From a virus, in the IMG/VR virus record IMGVR_UViG_3300017991_000228, positions 1-37,437 of that record: a stretch of DNA of 37,437 nt, one strand, 5' to 3'. Positions 7,233 to 14,085 of the stretch are shown piece by piece. The translations under genes and the position numbers were made by a program. Positions within the stretch are counted from its first letter, which is position 1. Each line of letters starts with the position of its first letter. The notes beneath the pieces were generated by a model. The model was given only the letters and a program-made list of their open reading frames with translations, had not been told where the DNA came from and searched no databases.

Positions 7233-8138
7233 ATGGGCCGCCGACTTCGCACCGAAGAGATCCGACGGAAGCGAGCGGCGGCGCGTGCCGACCTCCGAGC
7301 CCAGCGCATCGGCTCGGAGGTCATGGCCCGCGTCCCGTGCTCGCACGCCTCGCACCATACCAGCTGCCCCGTGTACGTCGTCACGAACGTCAAGGGTTCG
7401 CTCGTCCATGTGTCCTCGGGCTGCACCCGCAAGCCACCGACCGACGAAGAGATCGCGGTCATGCAAGGGCTGCTTGGTCCGAACGAGTACCAGTCCTGCC
7501 GCGATGTCGTCCGCACGATCAAGGATGCGCTCGTCGCTCGATCGTGGGATGAGCAGCGGACGGTCGGCGCGAACCTGAATGCGCTCGGCATTTCCTCCGA
7601 CTACGGGGCCAACGTGGTGCTGTACCACGCGATCGAGTCAGTGCGAGAGGTAGCGGACGATCGCCGTCGCCGTGACGAGCCACTCAAAGACCCGGCCGCC
7701 GTACTTCAAAAGCAGATCGAAGGTCGCACGCTCACCCGGCTCGTCGATGGCCTCGTGCTTCCGTCAGGGTGGCGAGTGGTGCCCGATGTTTATCGGCGCA
7801 TCGATCGAAAGCCGATCATCCGGGTTCGCTTTCACAGTCACGAGTGGGGCGAGAGCTTCCACGTCGCCACCTATCGCCGAGGCGGACGCTTCGTGCTTCA
7901 CACTCACGAGATGAACGCACTCGCTCGAAGCTACTCGTCGAACGCACCGCGCAACGGCCGAGGCAAGAAGGCGTGCTCGGTCTGCGGCAAGTGGGTGTCG
8001 AGTTTGAGTGGCCACGTCAAGACCGAGCGCCACCGCGCCGCGGTCGAGCTGGCGGTCATGGACGCGCTCGCGGTGATCGGTGCTCGCCTGCGGCGCAAGG
8101 ACTGGCGGGAGCGAGTTTCCGCTTGTGCATCCCGTTGA
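7233..8138 (+). CDS. Unknown protein with C-terminal C2H2-type zinc finger
   Basis: A 301-residue basic protein lying between the AAA+ and VWA genes. Near the C terminus, C248-x2-C251-x9-H261-x5-H267 (CSVCGKWVSSLSGHVKTERH) is a near-canonical C2H2 zinc finger, close in spacing to the Ros/MucR type. Four other Cys residues (36, 45, 64, 89) in the N-terminal third may bind a second metal. The middle (IIRVRFHSHEWGESFHVATY) is beta-rich. The start at 7233 lies 2 bases after the TGA of the AAA+ gene, so the two are coupled; GGGAGAG lies about 12 bases upstream. An earlier in-frame start inside the AAA+ gene is rejected. Function is unknown: a DNA-binding regulator or a target/adaptor of the MoxR-VWA pair. 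Confidence 0.7.
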   Translation: MGRRLRTEEIRRKRAAARADLRAQRIGSEVMARVPCSHASHHTSCPVYVVTNVKGSLVHVSSGCTRKPPTDEEIAVMQGLLGPNEYQSCRDVVRTIKDALVARSWDEQRTVGANLNALGISSDYGANVVLYHAIESVREVADDRRRRDEPLKDPAAVLQKQIEGRTLTRLVDGLVLPSGWRVVPDVYRRIDRKPIIRVRFHSHEWGESFHVATYRRGGRFVLHTHEMNALARSYSSNAPRNGRGKKACSVCGKWVSSLSGHVKTERHRAAVELAVMDALAVIGARLRRKDWRERVSACASR

Positions 8139-8152
8139 TCTCGTGATACACT
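8123..8152 (+). promoter_or_regulatory. Sigma70-like promoter with extended -10 before the VWA gene
   Basis: TTGTGC (-35, 8123-8128), an 18-bp spacer beginning ATCCCGT, and TACACT (-10, 8147-8152) preceded by TGA (extended -10). Predicted start near 8159. The ATG of the VWA gene is at 8170 with GGAGGA between them. The -35, the flanking ATCCCGT and the spacer length match the leftward early promoter at 4635-4664. It overlaps the last codons of the zinc-finger gene. Confidence 0.7.
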
Positions 8153-8169
8153 AGGAACGGAGGACCACC

Positions 8170-9507
8170 ATGTTTCAGTTCGATACCAAGCTCAACCACC
8201 GCGACAAGATCGCAGCCGCACGCGGGCTCGCGCGCAAGCGGATGCCCTACTTCTCTGCCGCGCTCTTCAATCTCATGCCGCGCCCGATGCCGGGGATGTT
8301 CAAGCTGGTCGGTGCCGCGATGGCGGTGACGCCTCGCTCGATCATGTACTACGACCCCGACGTGGTCGAGAACGAGTGGGATCTCGAAGATGTCGAGTTC
8401 GGTCTGCTTCACGAGATCGGCCACGTCCTTCGAGATCACTCGCAGCGATGCGAAGAGTACGGCTACAACCCGAAGTTGTGGAACATGGCCGGCGATGCGG
8501 CGATCAACGACGACTTGCTCGCGGCCGGCTGCAAGGCGCTATCCACCGACATCGTGCCCTCGAAGATCATCGATCCGAAGTCGAAGAAGCCGATGCCCGA
8601 TGGCCTCCCCGAAGAGGCTTACTATGACGCGCTCCGCCAGCAGAAGCCGAAGGACGATGACGGGGGCGGCAAGGGCGTCCCTCGCCCCGGCGCGGGGAAC
8701 TGCGGAGGCGCGGCCGGGAACGCACTCGACGGGTTGCCCGATGACGGGACGCACTCGCAGTGCTCGAAGGGTCGCTCGCTCGTCGACATCGAGCGCGTGA
8801 AGAAGGCGGTCGCAGGCGCGATCAAGGATCACGTCGAGAAGCACGGTGCCGGCTCGGTGCCTGGCGGTTGGCAGGTCTGGTCGGACGAGCAGCTCACTCC
8901 GCCGCAGATCCGATGGCAGGACAAGCTCCGTCGTGCGGTGCGGTCTGGAGTCGCGCGCGTCAAGGGCATGGTGAACTTCCACTATGAGCGCCCGAGCCGT
9001 CGACAGTGGGGCATCGGGTACGGTGCCGGCCGTCCGATCCTCCCTGCCATGTACGCGCCGGTGCCGAAGATCGGGGTCTTCGTCGACACGTCCGGCTCAA
9101 TGGGTGCCGATGATCTTCGGATCGCTATGAGCGAGGTCGACGGCGTGCTCAAAGCCTCGGGCGGTGAGGTCATCTTCGGCGCGTGCGACGCAAGCGTTCA
9201 CGGGATCACGAAGGTCGCCGATGTCAAAGCCGCGTGCGCTGCGTTGAAGGGTGGCGGCGGGACGAACTTCTGCCCGGTGTTCGACGAGCTGGAAGCGATG
9301 AACCGGATGACGAGGCCGCACGTCGTCGTGTTCCTGACTGATGGCGATGGCCCGGCGCCCGAGCGGTGCCCCGACAATCTTCACGTCATTTGGGTCATCG
9401 TGGGTAAGCACGGTCGCATCCCGTACACTCGAAAGGGCAAGGAGATCGCGTGGGGAGATCAGATCATTGTTCAAGAGCCAGGCGGTAAGACGAGCCGAGC
9501 GGCTTAG
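8170..9507 (+). CDS. Metallopeptidase-like plus VWA-like domain protein (DUF2201 type)
   Basis: A 445-residue two-domain protein. The N-terminal part has a zinc-peptidase motif HEIGH (81-85) with a further His at 90, followed by LWNMAGDAAIND (103-114), as in the putative metallopeptidase domain found with DUF2201. A Gly/Asp-rich linker (about 158-200) leads to a C-terminal VWA-like domain with a MIDAS signature DTSGS (306-310), a following GGGGT (361-365) and LTDGDG (389-394). VWA proteins of this sort pair with MoxR ATPases, and one is encoded at 6064-7230. A target-binding or target-cleaving role in a remodelling complex is inferred. It has its own promoter and GGAGGA SD and is followed by a terminator. 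HEIGH suggests real peptidase activity, which is untested. Confidence 0.85.
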   Translation: MFQFDTKLNHRDKIAAARGLARKRMPYFSAALFNLMPRPMPGMFKLVGAAMAVTPRSIMYYDPDVVENEWDLEDVEFGLLHEIGHVLRDHSQRCEEYGYNPKLWNMAGDAAINDDLLAAGCKALSTDIVPSKIIDPKSKKPMPDGLPEEAYYDALRQQKPKDDDGGGKGVPRPGAGNCGGAAGNALDGLPDDGTHSQCSKGRSLVDIERVKKAVAGAIKDHVEKHGAGSVPGGWQVWSDEQLTPPQIRWQDKLRRAVRSGVARVKGMVNFHYERPSRRQWGIGYGAGRPILPAMYAPVPKIGVFVDTSGSMGADDLRIAMSEVDGVLKASGGEVIFGACDASVHGITKVADVKAACAALKGGGGTNFCPVFDELEAMNRMTRPHVVVFLTDGDGPAPERCPDNLHVIWVIVGKHGRIPYTRKGKEIAWGDQIIVQEPGGKTSRAA

Positions 9508-9540
9508 GCGCGCCCGGCTACTCGCCGCGTCAGGATCAAT

Positions 9541-9569
9541 CAAGGGGCCGTTCACACGACGGCCCCTTG
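9541..9569 (+). terminator. Strong hairpin terminator after the VWA gene
   Basis: CAAGGGGCCGT (9541-9551) and ACGGCCCCTTG (9559-9569) form a perfect 11-bp stem with a 7-base loop, followed by TTCGTGATCTTT. It lies 34 bases after the stop codon and separates the MoxR-VWA cassette from the lysis/nucleotide operon. Confidence 0.75.
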
Positions 9570-9593
9570 TTCGTGATCTTTGGATGGTGTACT
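9567..9593 (+). promoter_or_regulatory. Possible weak extended -10 promoter for the 9631 operon
   Basis: TGGTGTACTT contains TGTACT (9588-9593) preceded by TGG, one mismatch from the TGnTATACT of the other promoters in this window. The -35 is weak (TTGTTC at 9567-9572 gives a 15-bp spacer). Since a terminator lies just upstream, some promoter is expected here. Confidence 0.3.
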
Positions 9594-9630
9594 TGTTGCT
9601 CACGATCATCTCGACCGGAGGACTACTGCT

Positions 9631-9903
9631 ATGGCTCTCACCATGACCGAGATCAACGACATCCATGCCCGACTTCATCGGGCTGCGCCGCACTTGCGCG
9701 GTGAGATCGATCGGCTCGTGCGCGAGGCCGTAGGCACGCGACGCGTCCAGTGGGTCGAGGTCACTCACGCCGATGGCTGCGTCGAGGTCATGGCCGCTGA
9801 CGAGTACCAGCGGCTCACCGCGACCGATCTGGCGCATCGTGGCTTGCGTATCCTGTCCGCAGCCGAAGCAGAGAAGCTCGGCCGAAAGGACACGCACTCA
9901 TGA
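9631..9903 (+). CDS. Small unknown protein, 90 aa
   Basis: A 90-residue protein starting MALTMTEINDIHARLHRAAP, with an amphipathic helical N-terminal half and a short beta part (RRVQWVEVTHADGCVEVMAA), then a helical C terminus. No motif of known function. CCGGAGGAC lies 10 bases before the ATG. Its TGA overlaps the ATG of the lysozyme gene by 4 bases, so it heads that operon and is probably co-translated with it. Confidence 0.65.
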   Translation: MALTMTEINDIHARLHRAAPHLRGEIDRLVREAVGTRRVQWVEVTHADGCVEVMAADEYQRLTATDLAHRGLRILSAAEAEKLGRKDTHS

Positions 9904-10745
9904 GCTACAGCATCTCGGGCATCGACGTTTCCAAGTGGCAAGGGTCGGTCGACTTCAAGCAGGTCCGCGACAGCGGCCAGAGGTTCGCCATCGTCAAGGC
10001 CACCGAAGGACGCGGCTATGTCGATCCTCGGTTCTTGGAGAACTGGCAGAAGCTACTCGAACTCGAAGGCACCTTCTACCGCGGTGCCTATCACTTCGCT
10101 CGACCCGACTCGGTCGGCGGAGCGGCCGACGGCAAGGCAGAGGCGCTCGACTTCTGCGCTGCGCTGAAGGCGGGCGGCGGATATCTGGCCGGGTGCCTAC
10201 CGCCCGCGCTCGACTTCGAGAAGTACAGCGACTTCGGGGCGAAGGAGAACGTGCCGTGGATCGACGCCTTCGTGAAGACCGTCGAGGACGAACTCGGTCG
10301 GTCGCCGATGATCTACACCGGCAAGAACATCTGGCGGTACGAGGTCGGGAACTCGGATGCGTTCAAGCATATCCCGCTGTGGCTCGTGAACTACTCGCGC
10401 GCCGGCATCGACGGGGCAGGCTATCCGACCGCGGCGATGGACTCTCTGCCGTGGGATGCGTTCGTGCTGTGGCAGTGGAGCGCCGGGGGCGACTTCGCCT
10501 ACGGCCCGAAGGTGCCGGGGATCGATGGGGGCACGCGCTCCGTCGATCTGAACTGGTGGCACGGGACCGAGGAAGAGCTTGCCGCGTTCGCCATGGTCGA
10601 CGACCAGCCGGACCAACCGCAGTGCGACCCGGACAAGCAAGCGCTGCTCGCCATGCTCGAATCTGCCGAAGATGATCTCGAACTCGGGCTGACGAAGGTC
10701 CGCTCGATCCGCTGGGCTCTCGAAGCCTTGGAGACCAAAGCATGA
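9900..10745 (+). CDS. GH25-family lysozyme (phage endolysin)
   Basis: A 281-residue muramidase that hydrolyses the beta-1,4 bond of peptidoglycan glycan strands. The GH25 signatures are clear: GIDVSKWQGSVDF near the N terminus with the family Asp, the strand FAIVKATEG, GAYHFARP, the catalytic DxE of PALDFE (about 102-107), PMIYTG, LWLVNYS and FVLWQWS, ending with SVDLNWW. The catalytic domain fills residues 1-215. The C-terminal 60 residues are acidic and helical and may be a small binding or oligomerisation tail. No signal peptide or membrane anchor is seen, so release needs a holin. Candidates are the membrane proteins at 13647-13853 and 14086-14382. It is followed directly by a lipoprotein gene with ATGA overlap. 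Confidence 0.92.
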   Translation: MSYSISGIDVSKWQGSVDFKQVRDSGQRFAIVKATEGRGYVDPRFLENWQKLLELEGTFYRGAYHFARPDSVGGAADGKAEALDFCAALKAGGGYLAGCLPPALDFEKYSDFGAKENVPWIDAFVKTVEDELGRSPMIYTGKNIWRYEVGNSDAFKHIPLWLVNYSRAGIDGAGYPTAAMDSLPWDAFVLWQWSAGGDFAYGPKVPGIDGGTRSVDLNWWHGTEEELAAFAMVDDQPDQPQCDPDKQALLAMLESAEDDLELGLTKVRSIRWALEALETKA

Positions 10746-11134
10746 AGCGCATGATGATCACGATCACCCTCGCACTCGGCCTCACCGGCTGCGCCGCCTC
10801 TCAACAGCGGATGATGGTGAAGGCCGAGCGGGTACTCGAAGCCGGCTCGTCGCAGTGGGACGCCCAGGTCGACAAGAAGATCGAAGAGTGCCGAGCGAAG
10901 GATCTGCCGACCCCAGAAGAGCGCGCCGAGTGCGTCGGTGACACGAAGAAGATCAACGACGAGATCGTCGAGCCCGCGGTCACTGCCGCGGTCGCGGCTC
11001 TCCGCGCGTACTGGATCGGGGTCGCCGTTGGCGAGGACCCGAAGGAACTCCGCCGGCACATCGACAACTTCATCGATGCGATCGACGATCTTCCCCCCGA
11101 GGCTTTCGGGGGCCTGCTCAAACTCGTGAGGTAG
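10742..11134 (+). CDS. Small lipoprotein (possible outer-membrane spanin-like or lysis accessory)
   Basis: A 130-residue protein with a lipoprotein signal: MKRMMITITLALGLTGCAAS has a positively charged start, a hydrophobic core and lipobox LTGC, so Cys17 should be lipidated after signal-peptidase II cleavage. The mature part is helical and charged (VERVLEAG-like start, then KKIEECRAKDLPTPEERAEC and KELRRHIDNFIDAIDDLPPE). Immediate overlap with the endolysin gene suggests a lysis role like an o-spanin (Rz1), but it is longer and less proline-rich than Rz1 and no i-spanin lies beside it. Superinfection exclusion is another possibility. Confidence 0.7.
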   Translation: MKRMMITITLALGLTGCAASQQRMMVKAERVLEAGSSQWDAQVDKKIEECRAKDLPTPEERAECVGDTKKINDEIVEPAVTAAVAALRAYWIGVAVGEDPKELRRHIDNFIDAIDDLPPEAFGGLLKLVR

Positions 11135-11138
11135 ACCC

Positions 11139-11321
11139 ATGAAGGAACTGTTCGGCATCGTAGGTGAGTTGGTCGGCGAGATCGTCGACGCGATCAAGGA
11201 CGGCGTGAGCGATGAAGAGATCCTCGAACGGATCTCGAAGCCTGGCGGAGTCGGTGAGAAGCTGATCGCCGCCGCACGCGCGCGACGATCGAAGCTCGAC
11301 GACTTCATCGCAAACGGGTGA
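11139..11321 (+). CDS. Small helical protein, 60 aa
   Basis: A 60-residue protein (MKELFGIVGELVGEIVDAIK at the start, ending KLDDFIANG) made of an amphipathic N-terminal helix, a short EEILERIS helix and a basic C-terminal helix. It starts 4 bases after the stop of the lipoprotein gene. The first 20 residues could lie on a membrane surface. No function recognised. Confidence 0.6.
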   Translation: MKELFGIVGELVGEIVDAIKDGVSDEEILERISKPGGVGEKLIAAARARRSKLDDFIANG

Positions 11322-11340
11322 GGGGAACGCGACCGAGACC

Positions 11341-11958
11341 ATGAGCGCCCCTTGCTTCATCGCCCTCGAAGGGATCGACGGTAGCGGCACCACGACGCAG
11401 TGCCAGCTACTCGTCGAAGAGCTACACCGCCGAACCCATCGAGAAGTGATCAAGACCCGCGAGCCCTACGACGCGCACTTGACCAGGCGCATCCGTCAGT
11501 GGCTCACCGAAGACGCGCCGCCGCGTCACTCCCTCCTGCTAGCGTTCGCACTCGATCGGCAGATCCATCTCGAAGAGGTCGTGCTGCCGGCCCTCGAACG
11601 CGGGGCCATCGTCGTCACCGACCGCTACAAGTTGAGCACGTCCGCCTACCAGCGGAAGCACAACCCATGGGCCTTGATCGAAGCCATGCTCGACGAGGCA
11701 CCGGACCCCGATCTGACTCTTCTGCTGCGCGTCACTCCAGAAGAGGCCGCCGCGAGGGTCGCTTCGAGGTCGGTGACACCCGATGCCTATGAGCGGAGCA
11801 TCGACTTCCAGCGGTACGTCGACGAGGCTTACATGACCGCGGCCGAGCACGCACGGGAAGGCGGAGCGGTCGTCGAGGTTGTCGAGGCGCAAGGGATGTC
11901 GATCCTCGAAACCCACGACGCGCTGACCAGGGTGGTCTGTGACCGCTTTGGGTTCTGA
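11341..11958 (+). CDS. tmk: Thymidylate kinase
   Basis: A 205-residue dTMP kinase that makes dTDP for DNA synthesis. FIALEGIDGSGTTTQ (7-21) is the family P-loop, RRTHREVIKTREPYD carries the conserved REP, LLLAFALDRQIHLEE is the substrate helix, and VVTDRYKLSTSAYQ carries the DRY/S motif that binds dTMP. LLLRVTPEEAAARVASR is the LID region. Length matches the family. It lies in the nucleotide/lysis operon and overlaps the RuvC-like gene by 20 bases. Confidence 0.92.
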   Translation: MSAPCFIALEGIDGSGTTTQCQLLVEELHRRTHREVIKTREPYDAHLTRRIRQWLTEDAPPRHSLLLAFALDRQIHLEEVVLPALERGAIVVTDRYKLSTSAYQRKHNPWALIEAMLDEAPDPDLTLLLRVTPEEAAARVASRSVTPDAYERSIDFQRYVDEAYMTAAEHAREGGAVVEVVEAQGMSILETHDALTRVVCDRFGF

Positions 11959-12442
11959 CAAGATCCTCGCGCTCGACCTTGGCACGCGCTGCGGCTACGC
12001 GGTGCTTCAAGGTCGGCACCGAGTCGACTCGGGCCGCTGGTCGCTGCTCTCATCTCGCAAGGGGCGTCACCGCGCCGAGCGCTGGCTGAACTTCCGCGCG
12101 CGCGTTCGATCGCTGGTGGTCGAAGTGCGGCCCGACGTGATCGCCTATGAACGCGTCCGCCGGCATGTCGGTACGTCTGCCGCGCACGTATACGGGGGCT
12201 GGCTCGCTTCGATCGAAGAGCTTGACTTAGAGTGGTCGACTGCGGGAGTCTCGATCGAGATCATGGCGATAGAGGTCGGCACATGGAAGAAGGCCGCGGT
12301 CGGGAACGGTTCGGCGACCAAGATCGAAGTGGCCAAGGCCATGCGCCGCCGCTTTCGCTACAAGCCCGCGACCGAGGACGAGAGTGACGCGCTCGCCATC
12401 GCCGAGGCCGCGCGCCTCATGAGGACCGGAGCCTACCCATGA
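11939..12442 (+). CDS. RuvC-like Holliday junction nuclease
   Basis: A 167-residue nuclease of the RNase H/RuvC fold, expected to cut branched DNA during replication, recombination or packaging. The acidic residues are in place: Asp in ILALDLGTRCGYAV (9-22), Glu in VIAYERVRR, and the Asp pair in ATEDESDALAIAEA near the C terminus. KAAVGNGSATKIEVAKAM is the RuvC-typical Lys/Gly-rich loop preceding the last acidic helix. The start is a GTG at 11939 inside the tmk 3' end. A TTG at 11948 is possible but less likely. Its TGA overlaps the next ATG by 4 bases. Confidence 0.85.
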   Translation: MTALGSDKILALDLGTRCGYAVLQGRHRVDSGRWSLLSSRKGRHRAERWLNFRARVRSLVVEVRPDVIAYERVRRHVGTSAAHVYGGWLASIEELDLEWSTAGVSIEIMAIEVGTWKKAAVGNGSATKIEVAKAMRRRFRYKPATEDESDALAIAEAARLMRTGAYP

Positions 12443-12849
12443 AGATCGCCATCTATCCCGTGAGCGAGTACGAACTCGCGGCCGTGTCGCTCGAAGATGC
12501 GGTCGTCGTCGTCGCCTCGCACGCCTACGACACCGAAGAGACCGATCGCCAAGACGCGGTGCTCGCGTTGCGTGATCTCTGCCAGAGCACGGTCCCCGGT
12601 GGTCCGCACTCGATCGTCTGGGTGCCGATGCCCGAGCACCACCCTGAAGTCTCGGTCGCGCTCGGCAAGATCCGCCGCCGCGAGTACGAAGAGTCACGCG
12701 ATGACCAATCGCAGATCGAATCGGGGAAGTCATGGTGTGCTTCGTGCGCTCATCGTCGTGTCTGCGCTGCGGCGGAGGCGGTCGAGGCCATCGAAGCGAA
12801 GATCATCGACTGCCCCGAGCACGTAGCCCTGCCCGAAGGAGAACCATGA
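12439..12849 (+). CDS. Unknown protein with a Cys-rich C terminus, 136 aa
   Basis: A 136-residue protein beginning MKIAIYPVSEYELAAVSLED. The N-terminal 75 residues look like a small alpha/beta domain (VVVVASHAYD, SIVWVPMPEHHPE). C100-x2-C103-x5-C109 and C125 (WCASCAHRRVC, then DCPEH) could bind a metal. It is flanked on both sides by ATGA overlaps (RuvC-like gene before, Dam-like gene after), so it is firmly in the operon. No function is recognised. Confidence 0.65.
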   Translation: MKIAIYPVSEYELAAVSLEDAVVVVASHAYDTEETDRQDAVLALRDLCQSTVPGGPHSIVWVPMPEHHPEVSVALGKIRRREYEESRDDQSQIESGKSWCASCAHRRVCAAAEAVEAIEAKIIDCPEHVALPEGEP

Positions 12850-13463
12850 CCAACCCGAAGAAGCCCCCTCAGTTCCACTACCTGCTGCCGCCCGAAGAGT
12901 GCGAGCGCGTCTATGCCGTGCTGGGCGGGAAGCCGGGTCTCGATCCGTGCGGACACCCGGAGCAGTTCCTCGAAGCGGAGCGCGTCGCCTATGGCATGGG
13001 CGACGGTGACGATGGCCTCATGCTGAACTGGCGCGAGCACGAGACGGTGTTCCTCAACGCCCCGCATGGTGAGCGTGAGCCGGACTGGGAAGGCATCGAG
13101 CGAGACAACCCCGGATGGGAACGACCGAGCTGGCCGTGGCATCCCTTCTCGAAGTGGATCACGAAGGCGTCGGTCGAAGCGCAGAGCGGTTGCACCGTGC
13201 TCGCCTTCTTGCCGGCGAGCACCGACCGCAAGTGGTTCCACCACTACGTCGTCGCCGCGAACTCGATCGCGTTCTTGGAACAGCGCGTGAAGTGCTACGT
13301 GCCGCGAGAGAACGCGGACCCCGAGCGAGGACCGCAGCCGATGAACCCGCACATGCTCGCGTTGTGGACCGACGACAGCGAGACCGCGGATCGGTTCTTC
13401 GAGACGTACAAGGGGCGCGGCATGGTCGTCGAGCCGTTCGCGGTAGGAGGCGAGGACAAGTGA
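12846..13463 (+). CDS. Phage Dam-type N6-adenine methyltransferase family protein with an altered catalytic motif
   Basis: A 205-residue protein with the layout of the phage DNA N-6-adenine methyltransferase family (Dam, PF05869 type). LDPCGHP (32-38) corresponds to the family LDP[CA] motif, then W62 and VFLNAPHG (68-75) at the place of the catalytic NPPY, then FSKWITKASVEAQSG and VLAFLPASTDRKWFHHYV (117-135), the typical second half. The catalytic Pro-Tyr of NPPY is replaced by Ala-Pro-His (NAPH), so activity is uncertain. It may methylate phage DNA to evade host nucleases, bind DNA without methylating, or act on a different base. ATGA overlap upstream, GTGA downstream. Confidence 0.75.
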   Translation: MTNPKKPPQFHYLLPPEECERVYAVLGGKPGLDPCGHPEQFLEAERVAYGMGDGDDGLMLNWREHETVFLNAPHGEREPDWEGIERDNPGWERPSWPWHPFSKWITKASVEAQSGCTVLAFLPASTDRKWFHHYVVAANSIAFLEQRVKCYVPRENADPERGPQPMNPHMLALWTDDSETADRFFETYKGRGMVVEPFAVGGEDK

Positions 13464-13666
13464 CCGAGCAAGAAGCGATCAACGTGCTGAACGAGGTCGG
13501 TGCGAAGTACCACGGCACGCGGCAAGATCACGCCATGATCACGTCGGCCATCGACACTCTTCGACGTGCGGTCGATCTGCTCGACGTGCTACGACGCGAG
13601 CGTGTCGAACAGCAAGAAGCGGCGAAGGAAGCCGCACCGCCCGACGATGAACCCCCCACGCACTGA
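13460..13666 (+). CDS. Small helical protein, 68 aa
   Basis: A 68-residue, mostly helical and charged protein starting with GTG (MTEQEAINVLNEVGAKYHGT) and ending in a Glu/Pro-rich tail. The middle (IDTLRRAVDLLDVLRRERVEQQ) is coiled-coil-like. The GTG overlaps the TGA of the Dam-like gene (GTGA). No function recognised. Confidence 0.6.
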   Translation: MTEQEAINVLNEVGAKYHGTRQDHAMITSAIDTLRRAVDLLDVLRRERVEQQEAAKEAAPPDDEPPTH

Positions 13667-13853
13667 TCACGCACACGAGCCGAGGCCGCGCGTACTCTGG
13701 TCGATCTTCACCGCGCCGATCGTGGTGGTCGGTGCGTGGCTCGGCTCGCGTGCATGGGGCGGGGAGGTCTGGGCCGCCATCGCACTCGTGCCCGTGGCCG
13801 CGTCCCTGCTCGTGCTCGCGCGTGCGTGGGTGCTTCTCGGGCAACCCGACTAG
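13647..13853 (+). CDS. Small two-helix membrane protein (possible holin)
   Basis: A 68-residue protein with a hydrophilic His/Pro/Arg-rich N terminus and two predicted membrane helices (about 17-33, LWSIFTAPIVVVGAWLG, and 41-63, EVWAAIALVPVAASLLVLAR), ending LGQPD. Size and topology fit a holin that would release the GH25 endolysin encoded in the same operon. It overlaps the previous gene by 20 bases in another frame, has no clear SD, and is the last rightward gene before the convergent junction. Another candidate holin is at 14086-14382. Confidence 0.55.
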   Translation: MNPPRTDHAHEPRPRVLWSIFTAPIVVVGAWLGSRAWGGEVWAAIALVPVAASLLVLARAWVLLGQPD

Positions 13854-13990
13854 GCTGCGCACACTTCGCGCGGGTATGGGCGAGGGGCTGAAATCGGGTG
13901 TTTTGGGGCCCGAAACCGGAGCCGGACCCCGTGTAGCGCGGGGACAAGCACGAGAAGCCGCCTCACACGCGCCGAGAACGGCCCGAGAAG

Positions 13991-14017
13991 CGCGGGGGCA
14001 TGGATGGCGCCCCCGCG
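13991..14017. terminator. GC-rich hairpin at the convergent junction
   Basis: CGCGGGGGC (13991-13999) and GCCCCCGCG (14009-14017) form a perfect 9-bp stem with a 9-base loop. It lies between the last rightward and last leftward genes. No U-run follows on either strand, so it is an atypical, possibly bidirectional terminator or RNA-stability element. Confidence 0.5.
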
Positions 14018-14067
14018 GGTGATCGCCTCTCACAATCGATCCTGGCGCGTCCTAGAGGCGCGACAAA

Positions 14068-14085
14068 CGCGCGCGCGCGCGCGCG
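14068..14085. repeat. (CG)9 dinucleotide tract
   Basis: Eighteen bases of perfectly alternating CG lie directly against the TAA stop (14086-14088) of the leftward holin-like gene. Alternating CG is the classic Z-DNA-forming sequence, and the site is between two converging operons where supercoils collide. Confidence 0.85.

Larger units (their letters stand above)
13854..14085. other. Convergent intergenic region
   Basis: These 232 bases separate the rightward and leftward operons. They hold no convincing ORF on either strand. They contain the GC hairpin at 13991-14017, a GGCGCG/CGCGC inverted repeat around ACAAA near 14062, and the (CG)9 tract at 14068-14085. Transcription stop from both sides is the likely role. 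Confidence 0.6.
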
